Below are positions 55,215 through 64,000 of a stretch of 64,000 nt of DNA, piece after piece. The stretch's first letter is position 1. Every line of letters begins with the position of its first letter. The stretch comes from Trichobilharzia szidati. Taxonomy: Eukaryota > Platyhelminthes > Trematoda > Strigeidida > Schistosomatidae. Position numbers and translations under genes: made by a program. The stretch covers positions 30,638,804 through 30,702,803 of the forward strand of contig OX235277.1 of assembly GCA_944472155.2 (NCBI GenBank), written 5' to 3'. The notes under the pieces are model-generated. The model was not told where the DNA came from and did not search any database. It was given only the letters and a program-made list of their open reading frames with translations.

Positions 55215-55420
55215 GTTTAGATTATTTTATTATTTTGATTATAGCTTGATTCCAAACCGTATTTTGGTACAAGCATGGAATTTTCAGCATGTGACATCGG
55301 TAGTCCAAATTCTTCAGGCCGAACATTGATATCAGGTGTGCGTCGGCAGAGGATCGAACTCCGGACTATGCTCATGATGGGCGAGACTCCTAACCACTGT
55401 GCCTCCGACACACAAGAAAA
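55215..55420 (-). repeat. SINE-T, minus strand
   Basis: Same architecture as the 2.8-3.0 kb copy. The terminal stem GTGTCGG/CCGACGC still pairs, with a U-to-G wobble in place of a C-G pair. Body GGTACAAGCATGGAATTTTC is shared. Confidence 0.75.
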
Positions 55421-55484
55421 TCCGATTACTTTCTGGGATAATGGCATAGAATAATTAATTCCTTATCGGCTCAAATTCCAACAG

Positions 55485-56032
55485 GCTTCCAATTTTTATC
55501 AACAGCCATCCCCATAATGGCATACTAAAGACCACCTTGCCATGAAAGGTTAGCAACAGGAAGCTCTAATATCAACAGTTCACAGTGCACCGTGGTGGTG
55601 AGCCACCTAGAATGGTGCGCCACATTTCAAACTTGACTCATAGAAATCAGTCTGCATCAAAGATAGGACTAGACACATTGCACTAGTTACTGACTAGTAT
55701 CCAATTAGAAGAAACAAAAAGCTCTGCGGGACAGCGAAACACCCAAGAACTAATTGACAAACAAACAAATATGGCAATGAATATGGAGTTGCAATGGGCG
55801 TATACTTGCGAAACCGTGAAGAGATATCATGCGCCACCTAGGCTTTCGAGTGGAATCCCAACGGGAGATGACGAGTTGAACGTGGGTCAGGGGTTAAATG
55901 ATGAGGTCGTGTGAGGAGGAGATGACAGCTTATGGGCGGCCATGGAGCCAGCTAAAAAAGACTAAAAAGAACAGAATGAAGTGGAGACTTGTTGTTGAAA
56001 CCCTTTCTTTTATTTGGAACCCTAGGGGATAA
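55485..56032 (+). mobile_element. RTE-clade dead copy with repeat X inserted
   Basis: Plus strand, from CCACCTTGCCATGAAAGG to the end TTATTTGGAACCCTAGGGG plus ATAATAATAAAAT tail. At 55,590-55,725 the colinear alignment is interrupted by repeat X, so X arrived after the RTE copy. Confidence 0.8.
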
Positions 56033-56639
56033 TAATAAAATATCTATTTTTATAACTACGAAAATGATACCTTGGTAACAGAAATTCGTGAATTCTGTTC
56101 ACAACTTAACCACGTTTGTGTATTGCTGAGTGGAAGAGTAATTTTAGGTTTAAAAGTCTTTTCTTTGAAGTAGGTTCTTTCGACTTTTGGTAAGTAAATA
56201 CGATATTCGGATTGCTAAGGTGTTTCACAAAACAAGTATAAGCAATGTATACAACCACTGAAAACTTAGTAAATTCTAGTGAAATGCCACTGTTAAAAGG
56301 ACTGATAACATTGTGACTGAAGCTTAACAAAGTTGATAAAATTTTCTGTAGCAGACAAATTCATCAAAAGCACAACAGCTAGGCAAAAATTACGAAAATG
56401 ATGTTCGATAAAGCAGTATGAAGACGTAATTTGTCTGAATCGTGTAATTGTGTAATTTCGAACAATCTGATCACACACGGACTTGTCATTGGAATATATA
56501 TGAAATTAATAAATAGTTAAGAGGTGAGAAAATAGACTTAGGTCAAGTTAAAAGGACATATCGAAGGTCAAAATAACAATGAAGACCACTCAACCAAATA
56601 ATAGAGGTAATAGTACATCTGCTATGGTATCAAAACACA
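56033..56639. other. No gene seen
   Basis: Unassigned; short minus-strand frames lack support. Confidence 0.42.
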
Positions 56640-57160
56640 GTTTACCTAGGAAGGTTTAATGTGATGACGAATTGTTTTTGAACGCATAGAGGTGGTTTAA
56701 ACTTTCTAATTGCCAGCTAGGGCTTCCACAAACAGGTTTTATAGAAAGGTTTAAAGGATCTGTTAACGTCAATTTTATGTCCTGTCTCTATAAAATGTTC
56801 CGCAACAGAGGAGCTAAGTCTGCTGTTCTCACCATTAATAGGTTCTGAAGATTCCATTTGTTTCTGCAGCCATTCAGGAATATGCTCTGAAGCCCTCACT
56901 TGCAGAGATCGCTGAGTCCTTCCTATGTATGTGTGTCCACACGTACATTCCAATTGGTAAATACAGTGGGATGTGACATTATTTTTCGCATGTTCAAAGG
57001 ACTTAGATGGGTATACTGGCTTCACATTCTGAATTATTGTGGTCTTGTCTGTACAAAGTATTCAGAACACCAAGACCCACTCTCCAAATCACCGCTAACA
57101 AACATGTATATATGTCAGGCTACCATATATGAGTGATCATAGCAGCTTGACAACTAGATA
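56640..57160 (-). mobile_element. Penelope-like element remnant with well-kept GIY-YIG domain
   Basis: One open minus-strand frame (57,025-56,717) encodes CIYQLECTCGHTYIGRTQRS, LQVRASEHIPEWLQK, SSSVAEHFIETGHKIDVN, RSFKPFYKTCLWKP. The CxC..YIGRT motif of PLE endonucleases is intact (Y, G and R present). The RT upstream is missing or unreadable above 57,100. The 3' UTR follows down to about 56,640. Confidence 0.85.
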
Positions 57161-57174
57161 CAGATTGAACGCTG

Positions 57175-57985
57175 TGGTTAAAAGACTTCTTCCATGTCAC
57201 CCTTGGACGCCTCACTCTTCGTTTCTAATTCGGCTTCCACTCTAGAGCTTTGCATGATATCATTCAAAGCTCATCTCCACTTTTTGTCGAACGATAGGTT
57301 GTTGGTTGATTCTTTGTCAACATTTTTTGTTGCTTATTTCTTCTGGCTGGCCATCTGATCTTCAATATTGAGTGAAGGTGACTGTTCATGAAAGTCTGTA
57401 GCCTGTTGATGATACTTTTGCGAAGCATTAGCCAAATTTATGAATCGTATAGAAGCACGTATTTCACATTGGTGTTGAAAGTCCTGATCTTATCCTTTAT
57501 TTTGAATACAGCAGATATCTGCACAGACTTAAGAGTGATGAAAGTCTGTTTTGCTTTCCTGAGATTTCCTAACTTTGACGTCTTCATCGGTGCACCCTGT
57601 AGTTGAGACAATACTGCCTAGATAAGTGAAAGAAGAGAATTCCTTTAAATTTCTCTCGCTAATAGTGATTCGTGCTTGTTATTATCTTTTTTTAGGTGCC
57701 TACACCACTTGTATATTCTGTATGTTCCCTTGAATTGCTATATTTGTTGCGTCTTTTACCATCTTGTTGGTTTCCGCCAGTAGATTTTAGAGATTTTGTG
57801 ATGTGAGATAAAGATTATCCGCAAATTTCAGATCTTCCAGTGTCTTCTCATTGTTCTCATGTATATCTATCTTATCGCTGCCTGCGGTCTGTTGCATGAA
57901 CCAGTTCACCACGATCAGAAATAGCCTGGGTAATACGAAGACAAGGGACAATTCTATGACGCTTAGACAACTGAAGCAGAACAGA
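57175..57985 (-). mobile_element. RTE-clade dead copy
   Basis: Minus strand from an RT palm remnant (NWFMQQTAGSDK and EDLKFADNLYL, i.e. FADD changed to FADN, near 57,900-57,800) to the WRRSC block near 57,190-57,240. The 3' terminus beyond is lost against the PLE. Confidence 0.83.
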
Positions 57986-58290
57986 TCGCAGGTAAGAGAG
58001 CCCTCACAATACACTGCCAGATAACCAGGTCTCTATCCGGGAAGAGATGGACACAGATAGACGAAAGATTGTGAAGAGAACCTAATTACTAAAAAAGGGC
58101 AGAAGCAAAAGAAGCAATACACGGGTCGCTTTAAAGGACTCCTGAACCTTCTGCTACCAAGAAACACTGAAAACGGATCCAACAACCTCAGAGGATGTAC
58201 TCACGTCACTATTGCAGGAGGTTTGGAAGGAAGGAGTATTAACTATTGACTGGGACAAGAGCTACCCTGGCCTATTCGATAACTGGTCTC
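57950..58290 (+). mobile_element. RTE-clade fragment, region before RT
   Basis: Plus-strand words match the segment just upstream of the RT: DPTTSEDVLTSLLQEVWKEG in a broken frame near 58,168-58,230, then WDKSYP. Head-to-head with the previous copy, with a small overlap or microhomology near 57,950-57,985. Confidence 0.68.
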
Positions 58291-58329
58291 TCTATTAACT
58301 ATTTAGCAACCAGTGCCTATTAATCGAGT

Positions 58330-58690
58330 TAGATCACGGATTGATGATATCAGCTGAAGAACCGTTGTAAGCCATGGAGTAAGCGACAGTTGTTTCATCC
58401 TAGTCTAAGATACCTCATCTGTAAGCACCCAGGAACCTCAAGGTATGAGGCAAAACTGTTGATCATTCTTTCAAACATGAGAAGACAAGTGATAGCTTAC
58501 GAATTGTAACTTCAGCGGATTCACGATTTATAGCGCTGCCACTAGGCAATATCATTGGCGAGTATTCATCCCCACTCCTAATTTCGTGGACCCTTTGTCA
58601 CTACTACTCCCTGGCAATAAACTAATGAGCATTAGATTAATTTTCAAGTATTGTTTGAAACCAATCAAATCGCTACAAACGAGCACTTGA
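58330..58690. repeat. H1 head-to-head pair, right arm truncated
   Basis: Minus arm 58,330-58,540 with GAAAC and GTC intact but the first core box AGATGAG. Spacer (CAATATCATTGGCGAGTATTC) is present. The right arm keeps only the tail (TTTGAAACCAATCAAATCGC). Confidence 0.73.
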
Positions 58691-59959
58691 AAAGTATTTG
58701 ACGGATCGAAATAGCTTATTTCGTAGTGAAGACGTTATCTTTAGTCTTCAAGAAACGTATTAAAATTCGCACTGAACTGTGTAGATTCATTCAACGCCAA
58801 CTCACTAACTAATAAATGCGCATTATAATGATTCTATCTGAGAAAATTTATCTTCCAAAAGAATTCATTTTGTAAGATTAATATATCGACATACAGTCAT
58901 AATTTGGAGAAAATGTAGTAGCATATTTGTAGAATGAATTGGTTAGTATTAGTTAAATTGAAAGTCTCCAGTTTTTTTTATTCAAACAAGACATTCAGTG
59001 GTACACTTTCAGGGTTGTACAATTGCATATGTGGTGAGAGCTGGCTGCTAGCCAAAGTTGGTACACGTCAATATTTATGTCCCCAATATTGGTGGTGAGA
59101 AAATGAGAACAAAGGCGTTGCGTAGGCGGATACAGTTAGCATATGGATGATCTGACACAGCCACAAAGAGATGCAAGGTTAACTCTCTGTGAGAAACAAC
59201 CACTCAAAAGACTGTATTTTCTACTAACAATAATCTACAATAATGTACATTAAAATCTATAAATATGTGTTGATTTTCCTTAACAAACGATATGTTGCCT
59301 GGCCCTTGTCTTCTGTTGTTACACATATACAGATTGCATTGACTCGACAACAAAAGTAAGATGTCATTTTGGGATACATCTTGATAGATTTCTTCTTTGA
59401 TTAATATGTTTGCGACATCCAAAATTAATTACGCAGTCAAGAAGTAATAATGAAATTGAAATCTTTCAGACAACAAAGTGAGATTAAGCAAATGGCATGA
59501 GTGATATGATCGAGTTAAAATGAGTTTGAAAACTTTGAAATTTTTTAAAACTCTGTTACTGTCATATTACATCATCTTTCTGCTCTAAAATTTCAACCTT
59601 TTTGTTTCCTAGATTTTTACTGACGAACTATACCCAACACCTCTAATTATATTACATGATCCGGCCCGAGTAATTTGTCTCAGCTCGCTTTTCAGTAGGT
59701 TCTAATGCGATTATTATTTTTTCATTGCGCAATTAATTTTGAATGTCGTGAATAATAGTTAAAAGTGTAGTCTATCAGGAAATATTCAAAGAATGAATTT
59801 TCATTTTGTTACCGAGTCTGCATAGGGTGTACATCCCACTGTACAGCTTGATAATATGTCGCTGAAAAAAGTCGCTTCCCTTTGAATATCTGTTGTTATG
59901 AGATGTTATATTGTAGGCATACGATTAGTTTTAAGTTTTCGATCACTGATTCAAAGAAG
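58691..59959. other. No gene; one Q repeat arm
   Basis: Q repeat at about 59,825-59,905 (CACTGTACAGCTTGATAATATG). A 72-codon minus-strand frame at 59,204-59,422 has no family resemblance. Confidence 0.45.
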
Positions 59960-60190
59960 TCAGAAGTGATGGGTCACTGGATTTCGTCCCAGTGGCTGAA
60001 TGGTCACAGTGCTTACCCCATAATCCGAATGTTTTAGGAGCATGCTGCTCAGTATTGAAGAGTTTTTCACTGGGACGAAACAGCTATGCAGTGCTCTCCG
60101 ATTTTCAGTGGTTCTCTAACTGATATCAGTCCATGGTGAAACTTGATACCCATCAAATCCCCACAGTCCAGGACTTGAAAATTATTCTGA
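59960..60190 (+). repeat. H1 SINE, B box deleted
   Basis: A box GTGGCTGAATGG near 59,991-60,002, then a shortened head lacking a B box, ribozyme 60,040-60,100 with TTGAAGA (first C to T), intact GACGAAACAGC and ATG in place of the cleavage triplet, normal tail. Confidence 0.76.
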
Positions 60191-60334
60191 CGCTCATTAA
60201 TAATAATAAAGCTTTATTCCAGACAATATGTGAGCATATATTACAGAAATAAGTTCCAAAATATTCCCTCTTCACACAGGATTTACATGTAAAGTAATAA
60301 TCTGAAGTATATCATGTGATGTAGCTTTGTTGCA

Positions 60335-60440
60335 GATGACGTGGATACTGACTATTGATGTCTCCCAAGCTTGAACGAAACAACTATCTATTAAGTAGAT
60401 CCTGGTCTTCAATGGTTCTATGACTGAAATTAATAAGGGG
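60335..60440 (+). repeat. H1 fragment (ribozyme and tail)
   Basis: Begins just before the ribozyme (ATACTGACTATTGATGTCTCCC), keeps GAACGAAACAAC and tail CCTGGTCTTCAATGGTTC. No tRNA head, like the 44.68 kb fragment. Confidence 0.65.
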
Positions 60441-61964
60441 AATCTTTGTTTTAAAAATTATTCATTATTCAGCTGTTTTCTGGATTATCAGCGAAATATA
60501 TATTTATTTACATTTTTATATTTAGCTTTAGGCTAGATAGTGATGATGAGTGATGGGGCAACATTTATAATTTATGAGTGCCGGTTAATCTTTAAATGAT
60601 TTATTTGTCATTTATTTTGAAATATTTTTTCTACCACATCATATCATTTTGTGGAAAATTTTATTTACAAGTAGTCATGGAAAACACAGTTTTCCAGTAG
60701 CAATTTAGGAAAAAACATAAAAAATAGCTACCATGGAGTGCAAACGCATCATTGACGTCGAACCCATACCATTCATCGGATTACAGAAGCTACTGGGTAT
60801 TAAACATCAAAAAGTTGTTTACTTAAGAGGAAAATTAAAATAATAATAATGAAGCACACTGAAGACGATGTTTCGCCCTTACATATCGGGAAAATACTTT
60901 CCAATAACAATGAAATGTGTCAGTTTTCAAGTTTCATAGTTATCGAAACGGTTTCATCTATACGAACAACGAAACACTCCACCCATTTATTTATTTAAAA
61001 AAGAATACAGATAATAATAAAACACCCCAACTCTAATCATAATACTAATCCTAAACCTAATGTGCTATCAACACATTGTGAAAACAGCACCTTAAAGCGA
61101 GATCAAGATGAAATTGTCCCTCAATTCGCGCGCAGCTTTCTTGCTGGCTCTGTAATAACGGCAGGTTCCATAATCCAACGAACGCCAATGGAGCATTCAC
61201 ACTCGATGATCTCTATTCTTTATGTTGTCCGCAGTTAGTAAAAAGCCAGTATTCTTAAGATGATGATTATGAGGAAAGCAGCTGTCTTTAGAAATTTTGT
61301 ACAGTATAGTTCAGTGGACAGAAGGATTTCAAAAAAGAACAACTATTATACCGTAAGGTAAGAGAGTTTAAAGTTTATCTGCATTTAACATCATTTTCAC
61401 AGTAAATTTTGGTACAAATGAAGTGGAAACTTCATGAGACTGTATCACTGTTGTCATCTTACCTTCTACTGGGATAGAAAAGCGCTTTTGGTGAATGATT
61501 CAGCTGCAAGGACGATAACATCTCAATGAAGGTGGAAATCAGTCTATATCTCAAGATTTTATTGAAACTCATTGTCTTTGTAGGTGCTAAATATGAATTT
61601 AAGGGACTGAAGTGAAGTAACAGATCATAAGATGACATTAGGAAGGCATATAAACAAGGTTTAAATGATTCATACCTTTGATTATTTCATCACGACTGAT
61701 GTTTACAGACAATAAACCAATTTGAAAATGGACCATAAAAGCCAGTTTTGGTTTTAACGAGAACTAATTGAGTCAGTGAAATGATGAACATAATAGTCTG
61801 CTATGAAATGTTTAAATCCAGACGAAAAAATCCTTACTAACTAATTAGTTAGTTATCCTGTAAACATGCACATTCTTTGTTCAAACAAATCAATGGATTA
61901 TCTGTCCTTATATCCTGTGAAAAATTTCAGGATATAATTGACAGTTTTTCTTTATTGAAGGCTA
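60441..61964. other. No gene seen
   Basis: AT-rich. A possible but weak hammerhead-like arrangement near 60,857-60,890 was considered and not accepted. Confidence 0.42.
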
Positions 61965-62370
61965 TCACTGAAAGGATATCTAAAAGGCTGTTGCAAACCT
62001 TCGTCAACTGATGTCTTAAGCCCATACTGGAGATCATGTGGTCAGCCTGAAAGGATTAGACACATGGTACTCTAGTAGGTAGAGGACAAACCAAGAACCT
62101 ACCGCTAACTAACAAATAAGCCGAAATAACTGGACATCGAATGAACATGCTCTGAGGTTGCCGTTGAGCGACATCACGCACCAGGTGGAAGTTAGACTCT
62201 AGTTGAGGCATTGGTCTGAGAATGGCATGCAGAAGATCATGTAAAAGGGAGATGAAAGCGTTTGAGCAAACGTGAAGACGGCTAAAAGGGAATGAAGTGA
62301 ACAGGATGAAATGGTACTATTTTGCTGAAATCCTACGTTTAATCTGGACTCCAAAGGAATAATATAAATA
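61965..62370 (+). mobile_element. RTE-clade 3'-end copy
   Basis: Carries GGTCAGCCTGAAAGGATTAG, the GTTGCCGTTGAGCGACATCAC block and the 3' end TCCTACGTTTAATCTGGACTCC plus AATAATATAAAT tail. Non-coding. Confidence 0.8.
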
Positions 62371-63369
62371 ATTCAAGTGGAAGAGTAATATAAAGAGATT
62401 TGAAACGCATAGGTACACACTGGGTTATTTTTAGCTAAATCATTGTGAATTCTAGTTATGCAATACTCCTATTCTATTCGTACTTAAAATGTTGTGATTT
62501 CCGCTAACTACATACATTGTAGACTTTGATATTTAACCAGTGTTTTAATTGTAGAGATGACAAAAAGGACACCGTGGACAGAAACGTAGAATTCCTATTA
62601 AGCAATTCGGAAATCAATAATGTGATCGTGTCGGTGCGAGGGGAGAGATCGGACCCGATTTTTTGATATATTTGACTCTTTGTGAAGATAAATCTATACT
62701 GTGCTCAATTAGTTGATGTTGGTACTCGGTAAATAACACTGAAACCCAGTATGGATATTCTGCTTCCCTGTAGAGCATTGCATATGCACTAAAATAAATT
62801 TAAAAATTCCATTTTGAGACTGTCTTCGTTGTATAGCCAGGTGCCTCCTGAGTTACGTAGAGTTTACTTAGGCTAACAAGGAGCATAATCTATGGCATAG
62901 CCTCATGTTAATGACTATCATTCGACTAGGTTTGTTTAAATTTTTTTCAGTTTATTAGTTTAACTATCATCTTTTTCTTCAGCCTTCTCATTGGTTACAT
63001 TTTTCATCAGGTTCTAGGCTGTGGTACACTGTTCCTTTAATAATTTCATTATGAACTAATTTCACGTGGGTTTAAACTGAGTTGGAATAAAGAAGAAAAG
63101 CTTAGCAATAAGTGCAAAGATTTCCTCCGTACTTTGACTGAATTTAGACTGGAGATAACAGATGACCACATTCTCTCTTTATATACGGTAAGAAAAAGGT
63201 TGATGTAATCCCATAATAAATCAACTCTGTGAATTTATAAGGCGTAATACAAGAATGACAATATAGCTTATTTCCTATAGCTTGTCGAAAATTATTGATT
63301 ACCGAAAAATTCTGCCATTAAACAAAGGTGAAATACTACGTGAACATAAGGCACAAATTTGGTGGACGG
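62371..63369. other. No gene seen
   Basis: Unassigned; small GC-richer word near 62,630-62,655. Confidence 0.42.
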
Positions 63370-63570
63370 TGACTAGCAGTGAAATCCGGAATGCTCGTTT
63401 CATCCTACTTGGGACTCGTCAACCATTTACACTTGAATTTCTACTGAGTTCAATGATGGTGTTCGCACCGAGACTTGAAACCGGCACACGTCGCTTCAAA
63501 CGGTAAAGCGTTATCCAATTAGCCAACTAGGATACTGCTAGTGACCATCCTGTTATAGACAGCATGTTAA
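63370..63570 (-). repeat. S-alpha-like (Sm-alpha) hammerhead SINE
   Basis: Minus strand: A-box region TTGGCTAATTGG (63,526-63,515), B box GGTTTCAAGTCTC (63,482-63,470), about 45 bases, then the ribozyme and CACTGCTAGTCACCGTCC. The order and words match the schistosome S-alpha family as I recall it. Confidence 0.74.
63375..63432 (-). ncRNA. Hammerhead ribozyme, S-alpha type
   Basis: TTGACGA (63,422-63,416; C3 changed to U), stem II GTCCC..GGAT, GAAA (63,401-63,398), then CGAGCATTC where the triplet is AUU (NUH rule allowed) and stem I return CGGATTTC. The first core base change probably disables it. Confidence 0.62.
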
Positions 63571-64000
63571 TTCACAGACATCGTCGACATATCAACAGTG
63601 ACCTAACATTCCCGTTCAATATAGCCATTTGGCAGGAAATACAAAATTAAATTACAGCAAATAAGAAGCAACCTTACCTATAAAGATGTGTGTACATGTA
63701 ATTAGGTATGTCGAATCTGGAGATTCAGTTAACTGAATTTATTTAATCTAGTTTTCTATGCTTTCATTTCGCTTAAACATTCCTCGGACAGCTGTATATG
63801 TTATCGAAAACACCTAGCCAAATGTTAAATGTCTGGGTGAATCATGTGCTTGGCAGTGGAAATCATACTACCCCAACAATCATAATAATAAATATAGCTA
63901 AAGTAATATTGTTTTCAGAAACAAACTGATAATAAGGAAACCTTCTTGTTTCTGTCACTTTTGTTATCTTATCACTGTTCTCAGCCTTAATCAAGTGGCT
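63571..64000. other. No gene seen
   Basis: Unremarkable AT-rich sequence to the window end. Confidence 0.45.

Noticed and set aside
59204..59422. 72-codon minus-strand frame as a possible terminal exon
   Set aside because: AT-rich composition, no convincing acceptor, no family resemblance.
60857..60895. Hammerhead-like CTGAAGA followed by a potential stem and GGAAAA
   Set aside because: No GAAA plus NUH triplet with returning stem I could be laid out; single isolated site.
1..64000. CRISPR array, operons, rRNA genes or bacterial-type promoters
   Set aside because: None seen; the content is that of a eukaryotic nuclear genome.

Overview
This window looks like an intron-rich, AT-rich stretch of a schistosome (blood fluke) nuclear genome, almost entirely filled with transposon remains. 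The reasons are the mixture of elements: RTE-clade non-LTR copies of the SR2/SR3 type, Penelope-like elements (PLEs) with GIY-YIG endonuclease remnants, a CR1-like copy, a decayed Ty3/gypsy pol, and short tRNA-headed repeats carrying hammerhead ribozymes, two of which match the schistosome S-alpha (Sm-alpha) repeat as I remember it. The species cannot be fixed from the sequence alone. All reading was by eye, so element borders are approximate (tens of bases).

Layout. 0.2-1.6 kb: dead gypsy pol. 1.6-8 kb: short repeats and RTE scraps. 8.06-8.68 kb: a long palindrome. 8.7-9.3 kb: a coding-like segment with a frameshift and an AAC-rich tail, probably a retrocopy. 10.0-13.9 kb, minus strand: one near-full-length RTE element with an uninterrupted 1021-codon endonuclease/reverse transcriptase frame, the only intact long ORF here. 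14-26 kb: ribozyme repeats, PLE endonuclease pieces and RTE 3' ends. 26.3-26.7 kb: an internally deleted, non-autonomous relative of the intact RTE. 29.18-29.32 kb, minus strand: a 141-base exon with good splice sites that encodes the cysteine/tryptophan core of a class B GPCR hormone-binding domain. This is the only host-gene exon I can support; the rest probably lies in its introns or flanks. 33.8-36.2 kb: a PLE (RT plus GIY-YIG) abutting a 5'-truncated RTE copy with a 298-codon frame. 36-64 kb: more of the same, with a CR1-like RT C-terminus at 51.3-52.2 kb.

The most interesting signal is ribozyme-related. Three repeat families carry hammerhead motifs. H1 is a tRNA-like head (A and B boxes) followed directly by a type I hammerhead with a tiny self-complementary stem III. 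H2 has a conserved hairpin plus a hammerhead and occurs downstream of PLE endonuclease remnants. The third is S-alpha-like. H1 repeatedly occurs as a head-to-head inverted pair around a shared spacer (1.6-2.2, 18.6-19.2, 27.8-28.3, 30.6-31.2, 40.3-40.7, 43.6-44.0, 58.3-58.7 kb), as if the mobile unit were a palindromic dimer with two outward-directed tRNA/ribozyme modules. Most ribozyme cores carry one or a few inactivating-looking changes; the copy at 24,283-24,336 keeps every core position.
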